From positions 1,302,001-1,366,000 of the forward strand of contig NZ_CP126161.1 in assembly GCF_030127105.1 (NCBI RefSeq): 64,000 nucleotides of DNA. The letters are read 5' to 3'. The translations under genes were made by a program, and so were the position numbers. The notes under the pieces are model-generated. The model was not told where the DNA came from and did no database searches. It saw only the letters and a program-made list of their open reading frames with translations. This document shows positions 1-8,566 of the stretch, piece after piece (position 1 is the stretch's first letter; the number at the start of each line of letters is the position of its first letter). The stretch comes from Haloarcula pelagica. Its GTDB lineage: Archaea; Halobacteriota; Halobacteria; Halobacteriales; Haloarculaceae.

Positions 1-368
1 TTGGTCTGGTAGAACTCCCGGAACCGGCCCTGCTGGACCTGCTCGTAGCGCCAGAACGGCCGCGTCGAGACCCACTTGATCGGCTTCGAGAGTGCCTGCT
101 GTTTGGCGACGACCATCCGGGCGACCGATGGGGTCAGCTCCGGGGTCAGCGCCACGTCGCGCCCGCCCTTGTCCTCGAAGCTGTACAGCTCCTCGACGAT
201 CTCCTCGCCGCTCTTGTCGACGTACATCTCGGTCGCTTCGAGCGCCGGCGTCCCGATCTCACGGAACCCGTAGCGGGCGGCCACGTCCTCGATGGTGTCC
301 ATCGCCCAGCGGCGTGCCTGCATCTCCTCGGGGTAGAAGTCACGAAAGCCCTTGACCCGGTCGTACAT
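1..368 (-). CDS. hisS: Histidyl-tRNA synthetase, N-terminal part (cut by window edge)
   Basis: Charges tRNA-His with histidine in the cytoplasm. Only about the first 122 residues are present; the gene runs off the left edge. The protein opens MYDRVKGFRDFYPEEM, the usual HisRS start, and at about residues 107-119 has RYEQVQQGRFREF, the motif 2 strand-loop of class II synthetases with its ATP-binding arginine. The ATG at 368 is the only sensible start for this opening. It lies 71 bases downstream of the PP-loop ATPase gene on the same strand and may share its transcript. Confidence 0.95.
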   Translation of the reverse strand, partial: MYDRVKGFRDFYPEEMQARRWAMDTIEDVAARYGFREIGTPALEATEMYVDKSGEEIVEELYSFEDKGGRDVALTPELTPSVARMVVAKQQALSKPIKWVSTRPFWRYEQVQQGRFREFYQT

Positions 369-439
369 ACCGGCGCGTACAGCGAGGGCGCGCTTGAACC
401 TGTCCGTTCACGCCGGCGACGAGGCCGGGTACTGTCCTG

Positions 440-1042
440 CTACTCCGCCAACCCACGCACCCGCGACTGCGTGTGCTCGGGAAACACCTCGTCGACGGCC
501 GCCTGGCCGTACTCGTCGGCCAGCAGCGCCCGGAGTTCGACCTCGTAGTCGGCCTTCGGAATCCGCTCGCTGGGGCCAGTCTCGACCACGAGTTCCCGTT
601 CGGCCATCGCGTCGATGGCGCCCCGGCCGATCCCCGCGAGCGGTGCGAGGTAGTCGACGCCGAAGCGGTCCTCTACGCTCTGGGCGAGCGGTCGGTCGAT
701 CGTCGGCACCCGGTCGTCACGGCGGGTACCGTCGGCGACGGCGTCGATATCGAGAGCGTCGGCCCGCTCGGCGACCGTCTCGACGGCGTGTTCGTGGACC
801 TGCTGGATCGCGTTCCGCGGGAAGCCGTCGGCGGACATCCGTTCGACGGCCGCCTCGGCGACCGCCCTGTCGAGGTCGACGGTCCGGTGAGCGAAGCCGA
901 CGGCGTCGGCCGCCTCGCGGGCCGGGTCGGGGTCGACGACGCCGAAGGTGCCACTGACCAGCGTCACGTCGTAGAAGGGGTCGAGCACCAGCGCCGCGAG
1001 CGTCGAGTCCTTCCCCGCGCTGTAACACAGTCCACAGCGCAT
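440..1042 (-). CDS. PP-loop superfamily ATPase (DUF7411-type, haloarchaeal)
   Basis: A 200-residue protein starting MRCGLCYSAGKDSTLAALVL. SAGKDS at residues 8-13 is a PP-loop pyrophosphate-binding motif, and the protein is close to the minimal length of a PP-loop domain. Such enzymes adenylate a substrate such as tRNA, an amide or a thiolated group. No partner domain is fused, so the substrate cannot be told. The CGLC pair next to the loop could bind metal or sulfur, but that is speculation. The start codon directly abuts the stop of the upstream PDCD5-like gene with no gap, so the two are almost certainly co-transcribed, probably with rps19e. Family assignment is from memory; the PP-loop is seen directly. 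Confidence 0.8.
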   Translation of the reverse strand: MRCGLCYSAGKDSTLAALVLDPFYDVTLVSGTFGVVDPDPAREAADAVGFAHRTVDLDRAVAEAAVERMSADGFPRNAIQQVHEHAVETVAERADALDIDAVADGTRRDDRVPTIDRPLAQSVEDRFGVDYLAPLAGIGRGAIDAMAERELVVETGPSERIPKADYEVELRALLADEYGQAAVDEVFPEHTQSRVRGLAE

Positions 1043-1390
1043 CTACCGGCGCTTGATGTCGAAGCTCTTGGAGTCGGGGGTCAGCTCCTGGAGGAGCTGT
1101 TTCATCTTCTCCTCGTCGATCTGGCCCTGGATGCGGCCGCTCTGGGCCAGCGCGACGACCTGCTGTTCGATCTGCTCGCCCACGTCGGGTTTGGACATCT
1201 TGACGGTGTTGAGCCGCTTGCGGGCGCCGTCCGAGAGGTGCTGTCGGAGGATGGCCTTCTTCTGGGCGTCGGCCTGTTGCTGAGCGGCCTGCTGGGCCTC
1301 TGCGTCCTCGCCCTCCTGCTGTTCTTTGAGCTGTTCCATCTTCTTCTTGCGGAGTTCGTCGAGTTCCTCCTCGTTCGGGTCGCCACTCAT
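1043..1390 (-). CDS. PDCD5-family DNA-binding protein
   Basis: A 115-residue, highly charged protein of the archaeal/eukaryotic PDCD5 family, a small three-helix-core protein that binds DNA. Visible hallmarks are the acidic, glutamine-rich helical N-terminus (residues 1-45), the core around [28 protein letters not shown], and the C-terminal [10 protein letters not shown]. Length matches the family. It sits between rps19e (106 bases upstream) and the PP-loop ATPase (zero-base gap downstream). The rps19e-PDCD5 pairing is common in archaea and suggests a role linked to translation or growth, but the cellular role in archaea is not settled. Confidence 0.92.
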   Translation of the reverse strand: MSGDPNEEELDELRKKKMEQLKEQQEGEDAEAQQAAQQQADAQKKAILRQHLSDGARKRLNTVKMSKPDVGEQIEQQVVALAQSGRIQGQIDEEKMKQLLQELTPDSKSFDIKRR

Positions 1391-1496
1391 GAGTACACGG
1401 AACTACTGGCGTCGGGCGGAAAATCATTTCGGAGCGAACACTGGCGATCCGTCGGCGACAGCCGAACCGGCGCGAAAGCCAGAGAGAAGAGCCGTC

Positions 1497-1958
1497 CTAG
1501 GCGTACCGTTCCAGTTCCGGGCGGTCGAGGTCTTCGAGGACCTCGCCGGCGGTGTCGTCGAGGAGGCTGCGGCCTTCGCCGGTGATCCGGCGGCCGTCGG
1601 CCTCGCTGGTCTCGACGTAGCCGGCGTCTTCGAGCTGCTGGAGGGCGGTCCGGATGACGTTGCCCGAGCCCTTGGACTTCTGCTTGGGGCGGACCCGGTA
1701 GCGGGTGGTGCCCTGTTTCGAACTGCCGTACTCGCTGCGGAGGCTGTTGACGCCGACCGGCCCGTCGACGGCGACCTTCCGGAGCAGGCTGGCCGCGCGT
1801 CGCTGCCAGAAGTCGTCCTGCTCGGGCGGGAGTTCGCGGTCGACGCCGGTCTTGGCGACGACGGCCCAGTCGGGCTGTTCGATGTCGTCCTCGTCGGCGA
1901 GTTTCTCAGTGAGCGCCTCGATGAGTTCCTCGGGCGGAGCGTCGTAGAGTGTCGTCAT
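1497..1958 (-). CDS. rps19e: 30S ribosomal protein S19e
   Basis: A 153-residue archaeal/eukaryotic-type small-subunit protein. It opens MTTLYDAPPEELIEALTEKL and contains the family signature WQRRAASLLRKVAVDGPVGV followed by a glycine-rich basic stretch and VIRTALQQLEDAGYVE, a winged-helix-like core. An open frame continues upstream, but the ATG at 1958 gives the standard N-terminus and length. It heads a probable operon with the PDCD5-like and PP-loop genes. Confidence 0.97.
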   Translation of the reverse strand: MTTLYDAPPEELIEALTEKLADEDDIEQPDWAVVAKTGVDRELPPEQDDFWQRRAASLLRKVAVDGPVGVNSLRSEYGSSKQGTTRYRVRPKQKSKGSGNVIRTALQQLEDAGYVETSEADGRRITGEGRSLLDDTAGEVLEDLDRPELERYA

Positions 1959-2023
1959 TGGGCCATGATTCCCGTTGCCGTCATTTAAGCGCATCGTTCG
2001 CGCCGCCGGGACGTGAACCGCTC

Positions 2024-3055
2024 TCACCCGCGTGCCGTCGCGCGGTCGGCGCCCAGCGCCGTCGCCACGCCGGCCCCGACTAGCGTGGGGAGCCAGTACG
2101 TAGCACCCCGGTGGATCAACACCGCCGAAGTCGCAAGCACCAGCGTCGCCGGCGTCGTCGAGACCAGCAGCGTCACTAAAACGGTCTCTATCGCGCCCGA
2201 CCCGCCGGGCAGCGGCGCGATGCTGGCGATCGAACCGACCGGGACGACCAGCAGCACCGACGCCACCGGAACGGTGACACCGACGGCGTACAGCGAGGTC
2301 CACAGCGAGGCGACCAGGCAGGCCCACCCCAGCGCCGAGAACCCGAGCGTCCGGACGAGCGTCCAGCGGTCGGCCGCGACCCGGTCGATCGCCGCGAAGA
2401 AGCTCTCGATACGGCGCTCGATGCCGGCGGTAGTGGGCACGGACCGACCCGGCACCACTCGGCCGAGAAACCGCAACAGCGGTGTGAACAGGCGGACGAC
2501 CGTCGCTTCGAGCTCGTACCGGTAGCGCCACCCGAGGTACGCGGCGACGGGGAGTCCGATCGTCAACACGGCGACCGCGATGGCGGCGAACATGAGGTTC
2601 CGCCCGAGCCGGACCGCGCCGGCCGCGACGAACGTGAACCCGACGACGGCGTAGAAGAGCGACGGGACGAAGTGGATCGTGTCGACACTGGCGATGGCGG
2701 CCAGCCCGGTCTCGTACTCGCTATCGGCGGCCGTCGAGATCAATAAAGCACTCAGCGGCTCCCCGCCGGCCTGCCCGAACGGCGTGACGTTGTTCGAGAA
2801 GATGGCGCCGGCGAACACGAGGACGGCCGTGTGGGCCGGGATCGGGACCGCGAGCGCGTGCAGGACGGTCCACAGCGCCAGTCCCCAGGCCGTGAGCCAG
2901 AGGACGGCGATCCCGAGCACGAGGGCCAGTCCGGCCGGATCAGCGCGGGTGAGCGCGTCGACCGTCTCGTCGATGCCGACGAGCCAGACCAGCGCCCCGA
3001 GGACGGCCAGCGCGCCGGCAAACCCCAGCACCGTCGCCCACCGGCTGTCGTCCAT
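2024..3055 (-). CDS. Flippase-like integral membrane protein (UPF0104 / LPG synthase TM region family)
   Basis: A 343-residue protein with about eight hydrophobic segments spread over its length. Two signatures of the lysylphosphatidylglycerol synthase transmembrane/flippase-like family are visible: NNVTPFGQAGGEP at about residues 85-97 and PLPGGSGAIE near residue 300. Family members include AglD-associated regions and bacterial lipid flippases, so a role in moving lipid-linked substrates across the membrane is likely, but the substrate is unknown. No soluble glycosyltransferase or synthetase domain is attached. The start at 3055 was chosen because the first helix begins about ten residues later; it is divergent from thiL across 81 bases. 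Confidence 0.85.
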   Translation of the reverse strand: MDDSRWATVLGFAGALAVLGALVWLVGIDETVDALTRADPAGLALVLGIAVLWLTAWGLALWTVLHALAVPIPAHTAVLVFAGAIFSNNVTPFGQAGGEPLSALLISTAADSEYETGLAAIASVDTIHFVPSLFYAVVGFTFVAAGAVRLGRNLMFAAIAVAVLTIGLPVAAYLGWRYRYELEATVVRLFTPLLRFLGRVVPGRSVPTTAGIERRIESFFAAIDRVAADRWTLVRTLGFSALGWACLVASLWTSLYAVGVTVPVASVLLVVPVGSIASIAPLPGGSGAIETVLVTLLVSTTPATLVLATSAVLIHRGATYWLPTLVGAGVATALGADRATARG

Positions 3056-3136
3056 ATCGGTGCCGTTGGGCGTCCGAGGCTTGAACCCACCGACAGTGAC
3101 CGGGACCGTTTTCCACCCCCGCGCCGACATCGGGGT

Positions 3137-4003
3137 ATGGACGAGCGGGCTGCACTCGGACTGCTCGGCGAGCGCCTGCCGGCCGCCGGCGACGACTGTG
3201 CGGTCGTCGACGGCCAGGTGCTGACGACCGACATGCTCCACGAGACCACGGACTTCCCCGACGGAACGACCCGCTACACGGCGGGGTGGCGAGCAGTCGG
3301 CGCCTCGCTGTCGGACGTGGCGGCGATGGGCGCCGACGCGACCGCTGCGGTGGCCGTCTACGGCGCGCCCGCCTTCGAGGAGTCGGCCCTGCTCGCGTTC
3401 GTCGACGGTGCAAGCGATGTCTGTGACGCCGTCGGCGCCGAGTACGTCGGCGGGGACCTGGACGGCCACGCGGAGTTCACGACGGCGACGACGGCACTGG
3501 GCCGGACGGACGACCCGGTCAGACGGTCGGGCGCCAGTCCCGGCGAGGCCGTCTGTGTCACGGGGACACTCGGTCGCTCGGGGGCCGCGCTCGAACTGTT
3601 CGAGGCGGGCGAAACCGAGCGGGCCAACGAGCTGTTCAGATTCGAACCGCGGGTGCGTGCGGGGACGGCGCTCGCACCGTACGCGACCGCGATGATGGAC
3701 TCCAGCGACGGGCTGGCCCGGTCGCTCCACCAGCTCTGTGAAGCCAGCGGCTGTGGCGTCACGGTCGAGTCGCCGCTCCCGATCGACGGGGCCGTCGATT
3801 CAGTCGCGGCCGACGACCAGGAGCGGCTGGAACTGGGCGTGTTCTTCGGCGAGGACTTCGAGTTGGTCTGTACGGTCCCGGAGGCGAAACTGTCGGCCGC
3901 ACGCGAGGCCGTCCCGTGTCCGCTGGCGCGGATCGGGACGACGACGGCCGGCGGGGTGACTCTCGACGGGGAGTCACTCCCCGATCGGGGCTACTCGCAC
4001 TGA
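3137..4003 (+). CDS. thiL: Thiamine-monophosphate kinase
   Basis: Phosphorylates thiamine monophosphate to the active cofactor thiamine pyrophosphate using ATP. The 288-residue protein shows the ThiL landmarks in order: GDDCAVVDG (residues 19-27, metal/ATP binding), TTDMLHETTDFP, the AVGASLSDVAAMGADATAAV helix, GGDLDG, MMDSSDGLARSLHQL and FFGEDFELVCTVP. Length is slightly short of bacterial ThiL but normal for haloarchaea. The ATG at 3137 lies just downstream of GGGGT and gives the usual MDERAALGLL start. It is divergent from the flippase-like gene. Confidence 0.95.
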   Translation: MDERAALGLLGERLPAAGDDCAVVDGQVLTTDMLHETTDFPDGTTRYTAGWRAVGASLSDVAAMGADATAAVAVYGAPAFEESALLAFVDGASDVCDAVGAEYVGGDLDGHAEFTTATTALGRTDDPVRRSGASPGEAVCVTGTLGRSGAALELFEAGETERANELFRFEPRVRAGTALAPYATAMMDSSDGLARSLHQLCEASGCGVTVESPLPIDGAVDSVAADDQERLELGVFFGEDFELVCTVPEAKLSAAREAVPCPLARIGTTTAGGVTLDGESLPDRGYSH

Positions 4004-4128
4004 TCGTGGAGCGCGGCGAGCGTCGTCGAGACCTGCCGGACCGCTTCGGCGGCGGCGTCGGCGCGCTCGTCGTAGCTCAGGTCGCCGTCCGCTTCGGGAG
4101 GAGTCGTGTGTGATGGGCGGGGGCGCAT
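3991..4128 (-). CDS. Possible 45-residue small protein overlapping the thiL 3' end
   Basis: On the minus strand an ATG at 4126-4128 opens a 45-codon frame ending in TAG at 3991-3993. The product is acidic with an amphipathic helix-like C-terminal half (YDERADAAAEAVRQVSTTLA), a composition usual for short haloarchaeal proteins. It overlaps the end of thiL by 13 bases, convergently. No family was recognised and there is no clear TATA box close to the ATG. It may be a chance frame. Confidence 0.3.
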   Translation of the reverse strand: MRPRPSHTTPPEADGDLSYDERADAAAEAVRQVSTTLAALHDQCE

Positions 4129-4304
4129 CTGTACACGGCCGTTTCTGCGCTCGGGGTATATAACCGATCGACCCTTCCAGTCGCTTCGCGTGACTTCACT
4201 CGTTTCACGGAGAAAGGCCGGATTTTACGATCGCGACCAGTCAGAAAGAACGGGTTTCGTGGCCGGAAATCGTTTACCGACGGCGCTCGTTCGGTTTCAC
4301 TGGT

Positions 4305-5492
4305 TCAGGCGGCCGCCGCGATCTCGAACGGAACGGGCGTGAAACACGCCAGCCCGAGGACGAACGTCCCCACGCCTAGCGCGGTCCGACGCCAGTCCAG
4401 GGGGTCGTCGACGGTCGGGCGCGCCGGCCCGGCGTAGGCAAAGCCAAGCGACAGGAGCCCCCAGAACACCCACAGCGCCCACACGCCAAAGCCGATCGGC
4501 GGCGGATCGCGGGTGAGATACAGGAACCCCGCCAACGCGAACAGCCCGCCCGGGACGGCCGCGGCGACGGTCTCCTGGCGCTGGCCGACGATGGCCCGGA
4601 CGATGTGGCCCCCGTCGAGCTGTCCCACCGGCAGGAGGTTCAGGAAGGTGAAGAACATCCCCGCCCAGCCGGCGAAGACGATGGGGTGGAGCGACTCGCC
4701 GGGACCGACGGTCGTCCGCAGGCCGGCGGCAGCGACGAGCGCGTCGAGCCCCTGTAACAGCAGCGGGTCGTGGAAGTCGATCGTGTAGCCGGCGTCGCTT
4801 TCGAGCACCGCCTGCGGGACCGTGATCGGGTCCAGTGTCAGGCCGACGACGGTGACGACAGTCGTCGCCACCAGCCCGGCGAGCGGCCCCGCGACGCCGA
4901 TGTCGAACAGCGCGCGGCGGCTCGGGATCCGTCCGCGGATGTTGATGACCGCGCCCATCGTGCCCAGCAGCGAGGGAAACGGGATGAAATACGGGAGTGT
5001 CACGTCGACACCGTGGTACCGCGCGGCGGCGTAGTGGCCGAGTTCGTGGATCCCCAGGACGCCCAGCATCGCGACGACGAAGGGCCAGGCCTCGAACAGC
5101 CGCAACGGCTCGTCGGCCACCGGAATGTAGTACCACTGTGTCGCGCCGACGTACAGCGTCGACGCGACGGTCGCGAGCAGGAGGACGACGTTCAGCCAGG
5201 GGATCGACCGCGTGTCGGTCGCCGGTTCGGCGACGAGGACGTAAGCCTGTCCGCCCGTGGTCGGGACACGCGTCGCCTCGGTGCGGGGCGTCTCGGCAGT
5301 CGATCGTCGTTCGAGCCGCAGATCGTAGCCCCGCTGGCCGAACGCCGTCCGTAGCTCGTCGACGACGCTATCCGGCGGGACGAGCGGGTCACCGACGTAT
5401 CGGACCGTCTCACCGTCGCGCTCGACCGACCAGATCTGGAAGACGCCAGCCAGTGCTTCGGGCGGTGGCGGGCGCTCGTCGGACCGACTCAT
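4305..5492 (-). CDS. Site-2 protease family membrane metalloprotease (M50)
   Basis: A 395-residue intramembrane zinc metalloprotease. The zinc motif HELGH is at residues 149-153 inside a hydrophobic helix, and the second metal-ligand motif, NLLPVGQLDGGH, follows in a later helix, as in the S2P/EcfE/sporulation factor IV group. About 95 N-terminal residues form a soluble domain seen in haloarchaeal and some bacterial S2P-like proteins. There is no PDZ domain, unlike the second M50 protease at 10295. Such enzymes cut membrane-anchored regulators; the substrate is unknown. Transcription converges on thiL; the 3' side is separated by about 175 bases in which no convincing gene is seen. Confidence 0.92.
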   Translation of the reverse strand: MSRSDERPPPPEALAGVFQIWSVERDGETVRYVGDPLVPPDSVVDELRTAFGQRGYDLRLERRSTAETPRTEATRVPTTGGQAYVLVAEPATDTRSIPWLNVVLLLATVASTLYVGATQWYYIPVADEPLRLFEAWPFVVAMLGVLGIHELGHYAAARYHGVDVTLPYFIPFPSLLGTMGAVINIRGRIPSRRALFDIGVAGPLAGLVATTVVTVVGLTLDPITVPQAVLESDAGYTIDFHDPLLLQGLDALVAAAGLRTTVGPGESLHPIVFAGWAGMFFTFLNLLPVGQLDGGHIVRAIVGQRQETVAAAVPGGLFALAGFLYLTRDPPPIGFGVWALWVFWGLLSLGFAYAGPARPTVDDPLDWRRTALGVGTFVLGLACFTPVPFEIAAAA

Positions 5493-5634
5493 CGGTCCGG
5501 AGTAGCGCGGCCGGACACTAATACTCCGCGTTCACGGTCCGGCGGGATCGTTCGGTTGTCCGCCCCGGAGGGGGCAGGAAAGAATCTGTTCAGAGCGGGT
5601 GCGATCGGTTAGCGGGCCTGGGCGACGGACGTGC

Positions 5635-5883
5635 TCACGCTGGCTCGACGCGCCACGTCGTCGCGCTCGTGTACGACCACTTCTCGACTTGCAGTTCGGA
5701 TGCGCTGTCTTTGAGCTTCACCATCAGTGCGCCGATCTCCTTGGGTGAGAGACCGACCTCCTCTGCGATGAATTTGCTCTTGAAGTACATCTCACCGTCT
5801 GCTGCCTTCTCGGCGAGGAAGGATTTGAGGCGCTCTTCTTTGGAGGGCTCTTCCTCGTTGGAGGGCGATAGGGTAGCGCTCAT
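5635..5883 (-). CDS. Small haloarchaeal DUF7123-type protein, winged-helix-like
   Basis: An 82-residue protein opening MSATLSPSNEEEPSKEERL. The middle (FKSKFIAEEVGLSPKEIGAL) reads like the recognition half of a small winged helix, and the end (VEKWSYTSATTWRVEP) like the wing. This fits a conserved haloarchaeal family of small putative DNA-binding proteins. The longer frame starting upstream is rejected because a strong TATA box at 5919-5928 lies inside it; transcription from there would start just ahead of the ATG at 5883. The protein has no biochemically defined role known to me. Confidence 0.8.
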   Translation of the reverse strand: MSATLSPSNEEEPSKEERLKSFLAEKAADGEMYFKSKFIAEEVGLSPKEIGALMVKLKDSASELQVEKWSYTSATTWRVEPA

Positions 5884-5918
5884 GTGTGTGACCTCGCTCA
5901 ACGCTTGTGCTGCCGGGA

Positions 5919-5928
5919 GTATATAAAG
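5919..5928 (-). promoter_or_regulatory. TATA box of the small DUF7123-type gene
   Basis: The minus strand reads TTTATATACT here, an almost ideal archaeal TATA element in otherwise GC-rich sequence. It is about 40 bases ahead of the ATG at 5883, so the transcript would carry a short leader of roughly 10-15 bases. Confidence 0.7.
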
Positions 5929-6203
5929 GAAGGAAGCTTCGCGTCGATTCGGTTCCATTTAGCAAAAAACGTGTGAAAGGCACATTTTACGATTGTTTTA
6001 CAGGGCGTTAGATATTTTATAACCAGATCTGAGATCGTCTTACCGAAATCAGAAGACCGTGTAATCACCGGGAGATATCACCCGGAGTTCGCTCCGTTGG
6101 ACGGGTAAAAAGGTGCGATCCTTGCCGGTTATCAGCTGACGGCGGGGAATGACTGTCGGGCATCACCACCGTTCCAGCGGGCGGTCGACGCGGCTTGACA
6201 ACC
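5929..6203. other. Non-coding gap between the small protein gene and pyrH
   Basis: The gene-free interval 5884-6234 holds two divergent promoters at its ends. Its middle is AT-rich (for example TATTTTATAACC near 6012-6025), with no open frame of believable composition on either strand. No tRNA-like cloverleaf was seen. Confidence 0.5.
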
Positions 6204-6210
6204 CTTAATA
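6204..6210 (+). promoter_or_regulatory. TATA box of the pyrH-lysS operon
   Basis: CTTAATA in a GC-rich setting, centred about 28 bases before the pyrH ATG at 6235. That spacing predicts a leaderless or nearly leaderless transcript, as is common in haloarchaea. Confidence 0.6.
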
Positions 6211-6234
6211 GCGCCTCGTGGCTACGCCGGGGCA

Positions 6235-6921
6235 ATGAACGTCGTCGTCTCCGTCGGCGGGAGCGTCCTGGCCCCGGATCTCGACTCCGGCCGGGTCGCT
6301 GCGTACGCCGAGGCGCTCCAGTCGCTCGACGAACAGGGACACACACTCGGAGCCGTCGTGGGCGGCGGCCCGACCGCCAGGCGGTACATCGGCGCCGCAC
6401 GCGATCTCGGCGCCAACGAGATCGAGCTCGACCAACTCGGCATCGCCGTCACGCGGTTGAACGGTCGGTTGCTCATCGCCGCGCTGGACGACCGGGCCGC
6501 ATCGACCCCCGCCGAAAGTTACGAAGCCGGCCGCGAGGCGATCCGGCGTGGAGACATCCCAGTCCTGGGTGGGATCGTCGCGGCACAGACCACCGACGCC
6601 GTCGCCGCGGCCTTCGCCGAGTACGTCGACGCCGACCTGTTGGTGTATGCGACCTCCGTGCCCGGCGTCTACGACGCCGACCCGAACGAGGACCCCGAGG
6701 CGACCCGCTTCGACGAGATCACCGCGGACGAGTTGGTCGGTGTCATCGCGGAGATGGAGATGGACGCCGGGAGCAACGCCCCGGTCGACCTGCTGGCCGC
6801 GAAGGTGATCCAGCGGTCGGGCATCCCGGCAGTCGTGCTCGACGGCACCGATCCGGAGCGCGTCGTGCGTGCGGTGCGTGACGACGACTTCGACGGCACC
6901 GAAGTACTCCCGGAGGGCTGA
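6235..6921 (+). CDS. pyrH: Uridylate kinase (UMP kinase)
   Basis: Phosphorylates UMP to UDP in pyrimidine nucleotide synthesis. The 228-residue amino-acid-kinase-fold protein begins MNVVVSVGGSVLAPDL, with the nucleotide-binding glycines at residues 8-9, and has VVGGGPTARRYI near residue 40. Later come the substrate region LDQLGIAVTRLNGRLL and the DADLLVYATSVPGVYDADPN segment typical of the archaeal form. The ATG fits the leaderless promoter. The gene ends one base before the lysS start, so the two form an operon. Confidence 0.95.
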   Translation: MNVVVSVGGSVLAPDLDSGRVAAYAEALQSLDEQGHTLGAVVGGGPTARRYIGAARDLGANEIELDQLGIAVTRLNGRLLIAALDDRAASTPAESYEAGREAIRRGDIPVLGGIVAAQTTDAVAAAFAEYVDADLLVYATSVPGVYDADPNEDPEATRFDEITADELVGVIAEMEMDAGSNAPVDLLAAKVIQRSGIPAVVLDGTDPERVVRAVRDDDFDGTEVLPEG

Positions 6922-6922
6922 G

Positions 6923-8563
6923 ATGGCCGAAGACCCATACGCAGTCGGCAGCGGCGGCGAGCGAGCGTTCTGGGCCGACGCGGTCGCGGACGCGATCGAG
7001 GCCCGGGACCCCGAGGACCCGATCGTCATCAAGGGCGGCGTCTCTCCCTCCGGCGTCCCTCACATCGGTCACTTCAACGAGATCATGCGGGGCTACTTCG
7101 TCGCCGAGGCACTCCGGGACCGCGGCCACGAGGTCCGGCAGGTGTTCACCGCCGACGACAAGGATCGCCTGCGGAAGGTGCCCCGCCAGCTCGCCGACCT
7201 GGAGTGGAACGTCGTCGGCCTGGGCGAGGTCGACGCGGGCGCACTCGGGCGGAACCTCGGGAAACCCTACACCGACATCCCCGATCCGTTCGGCTGCTGT
7301 GACTCCTACGGCGCCCACTTCACGAACCTCCTGAAGAAGAGCGCCGAACTGGTCGGCGTCGATGTCGAGTTCGTCTCGAACACCGAACTGTACGAAGACG
7401 GCGAGTTCGAGGCCGTCACCCGTCGCGTGCTCGAACGCGCCGACCGCGCCCGCGAGGTGCTCGCGGAGTACCAGAACAAGGTCGACGACGACTACGTCCC
7501 CTTTCTCCCGCAGTGTTCCGACTGTGGGAGACTCACCGAGGGGGTCACGGACGTGGACCTCGACGCCGGCGAGGTCAGCTACGTCTGTACGGATGTCGAG
7601 GCCGGCGACCAGACCATCGAGGGCTGCGGGCACGAAGGAACGACGACGCTCCGGGAGGGGAAACTCCCCTGGCGCTTCGAGTGGCCCGCCCAGTGGGAGA
7701 TCCTGGGCGTGGACTTCGAGCCGTTCGGCAAGGACCACGCGGAGGGGTCCTGGCCCTCCGGCGAGGACATCGCCGAGAACGTGCTGGACATCCAGCCCCC
7801 GGTGCCGATGGTGTACGAGTGGTTCACGCTCGACGGCGAACCGCTCTCCTCGTCGTCGGGCAACGTCATCACCGTCGACGAGGTGCTGGAGATTCTGGAG
7901 CCCGAGGTGTTCAAGTACTTCTTCGTCAAGACCCCGCGCAAGCAGCGGGACTTCTCCGTCGAGCACGTCGACCAGCTCGTCGACGACTTCGACCGGTTCG
8001 AAGCGCTGTACTTCGGCGAGCGCGACGCCCGCGACGAGGACGAACAGGCGGTCGCCGACCGCGCGTACCCGATGGTCGTTCCCGACCCCGACCCCGAGCG
8101 GGTCCGTATCCCCTACACCTTCGCCGCGGTGCTGGGGATGACCGACGATGTCGACCTTCGCGAGGAGATCGCCCGACGGGAGGGCCACATCCCCGAGGAC
8201 GCCCCCGACTGGGCCGTCGAGGGCGCCCTGGCCCGCGTCGAACGGGCACGCAACTGGGCGCGTCGGACAGGCAACGCCTTCGACTACGAACTCAAACGGA
8301 CCGAGATCCCGGACCACGACTTCGACGCGGCCACCGAGGCGGCGCTTGACGACTTGGCCGACTTCGTCGCCGAAGGCCACGACGGCGAGACGATCCAGGG
8401 CGAGATCTACGAGACGGCCAAACGCCACGACGTGCCCGTCGGCGACTTCTTCGCCGCCGGCTACCGCCTGCTGTTCGACGACACCGAAGGTCCGCAACTG
8501 GGCACGTTCATCGCCAAACTCGACCAGGAGTTCGTCGTCGAGCGGTTGCGCCGCGAGGCGTAA
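6923..8563 (+). CDS. lysS: Lysyl-tRNA synthetase, class I
   Basis: Charges tRNA-Lys. The 546-residue protein is the class I (archaeal/spirochaetal) type, shown by the Rossmann signature HIGH at residues 47-50 within SPSGVPHIGHFNE and the KMSKS-equivalent LSSSSGNVI further on. A zinc-ribbon-like insert with CSDCG and CTD..GCG cysteines lies between about residues 198 and 236. The ATG at 6923 follows the pyrH stop by one base and has GGAGG at 6912-6916 as a ribosome-binding site inside the pyrH end. The stop at 8561-8563 is immediately followed, in the same frame, by a truncated transposase. Confidence 0.95.
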   Translation: MAEDPYAVGSGGERAFWADAVADAIEARDPEDPIVIKGGVSPSGVPHIGHFNEIMRGYFVAEALRDRGHEVRQVFTADDKDRLRKVPRQLADLEWNVVGLGEVDAGALGRNLGKPYTDIPDPFGCCDSYGAHFTNLLKKSAELVGVDVEFVSNTELYEDGEFEAVTRRVLERADRAREVLAEYQNKVDDDYVPFLPQCSDCGRLTEGVTDVDLDAGEVSYVCTDVEAGDQTIEGCGHEGTTTLREGKLPWRFEWPAQWEILGVDFEPFGKDHAEGSWPSGEDIAENVLDIQPPVPMVYEWFTLDGEPLSSSSGNVITVDEVLEILEPEVFKYFFVKTPRKQRDFSVEHVDQLVDDFDRFEALYFGERDARDEDEQAVADRAYPMVVPDPDPERVRIPYTFAAVLGMTDDVDLREEIARREGHIPEDAPDWAVEGALARVERARNWARRTGNAFDYELKRTEIPDHDFDAATEAALDDLADFVAEGHDGETIQGEIYETAKRHDVPVGDFFAAGYRLLFDDTEGPQLGTFIAKLDQEFVVERLRREA

Positions 8564-8566
8564 ACG

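Noticed and set aside
4106-4342. A 78-codon plus-strand frame between thiL and the site-2 protease
   Set aside because: It is basic and Arg/Phe-rich, unlike haloarchaeal proteins, and overlaps the protease 3' end antisense.
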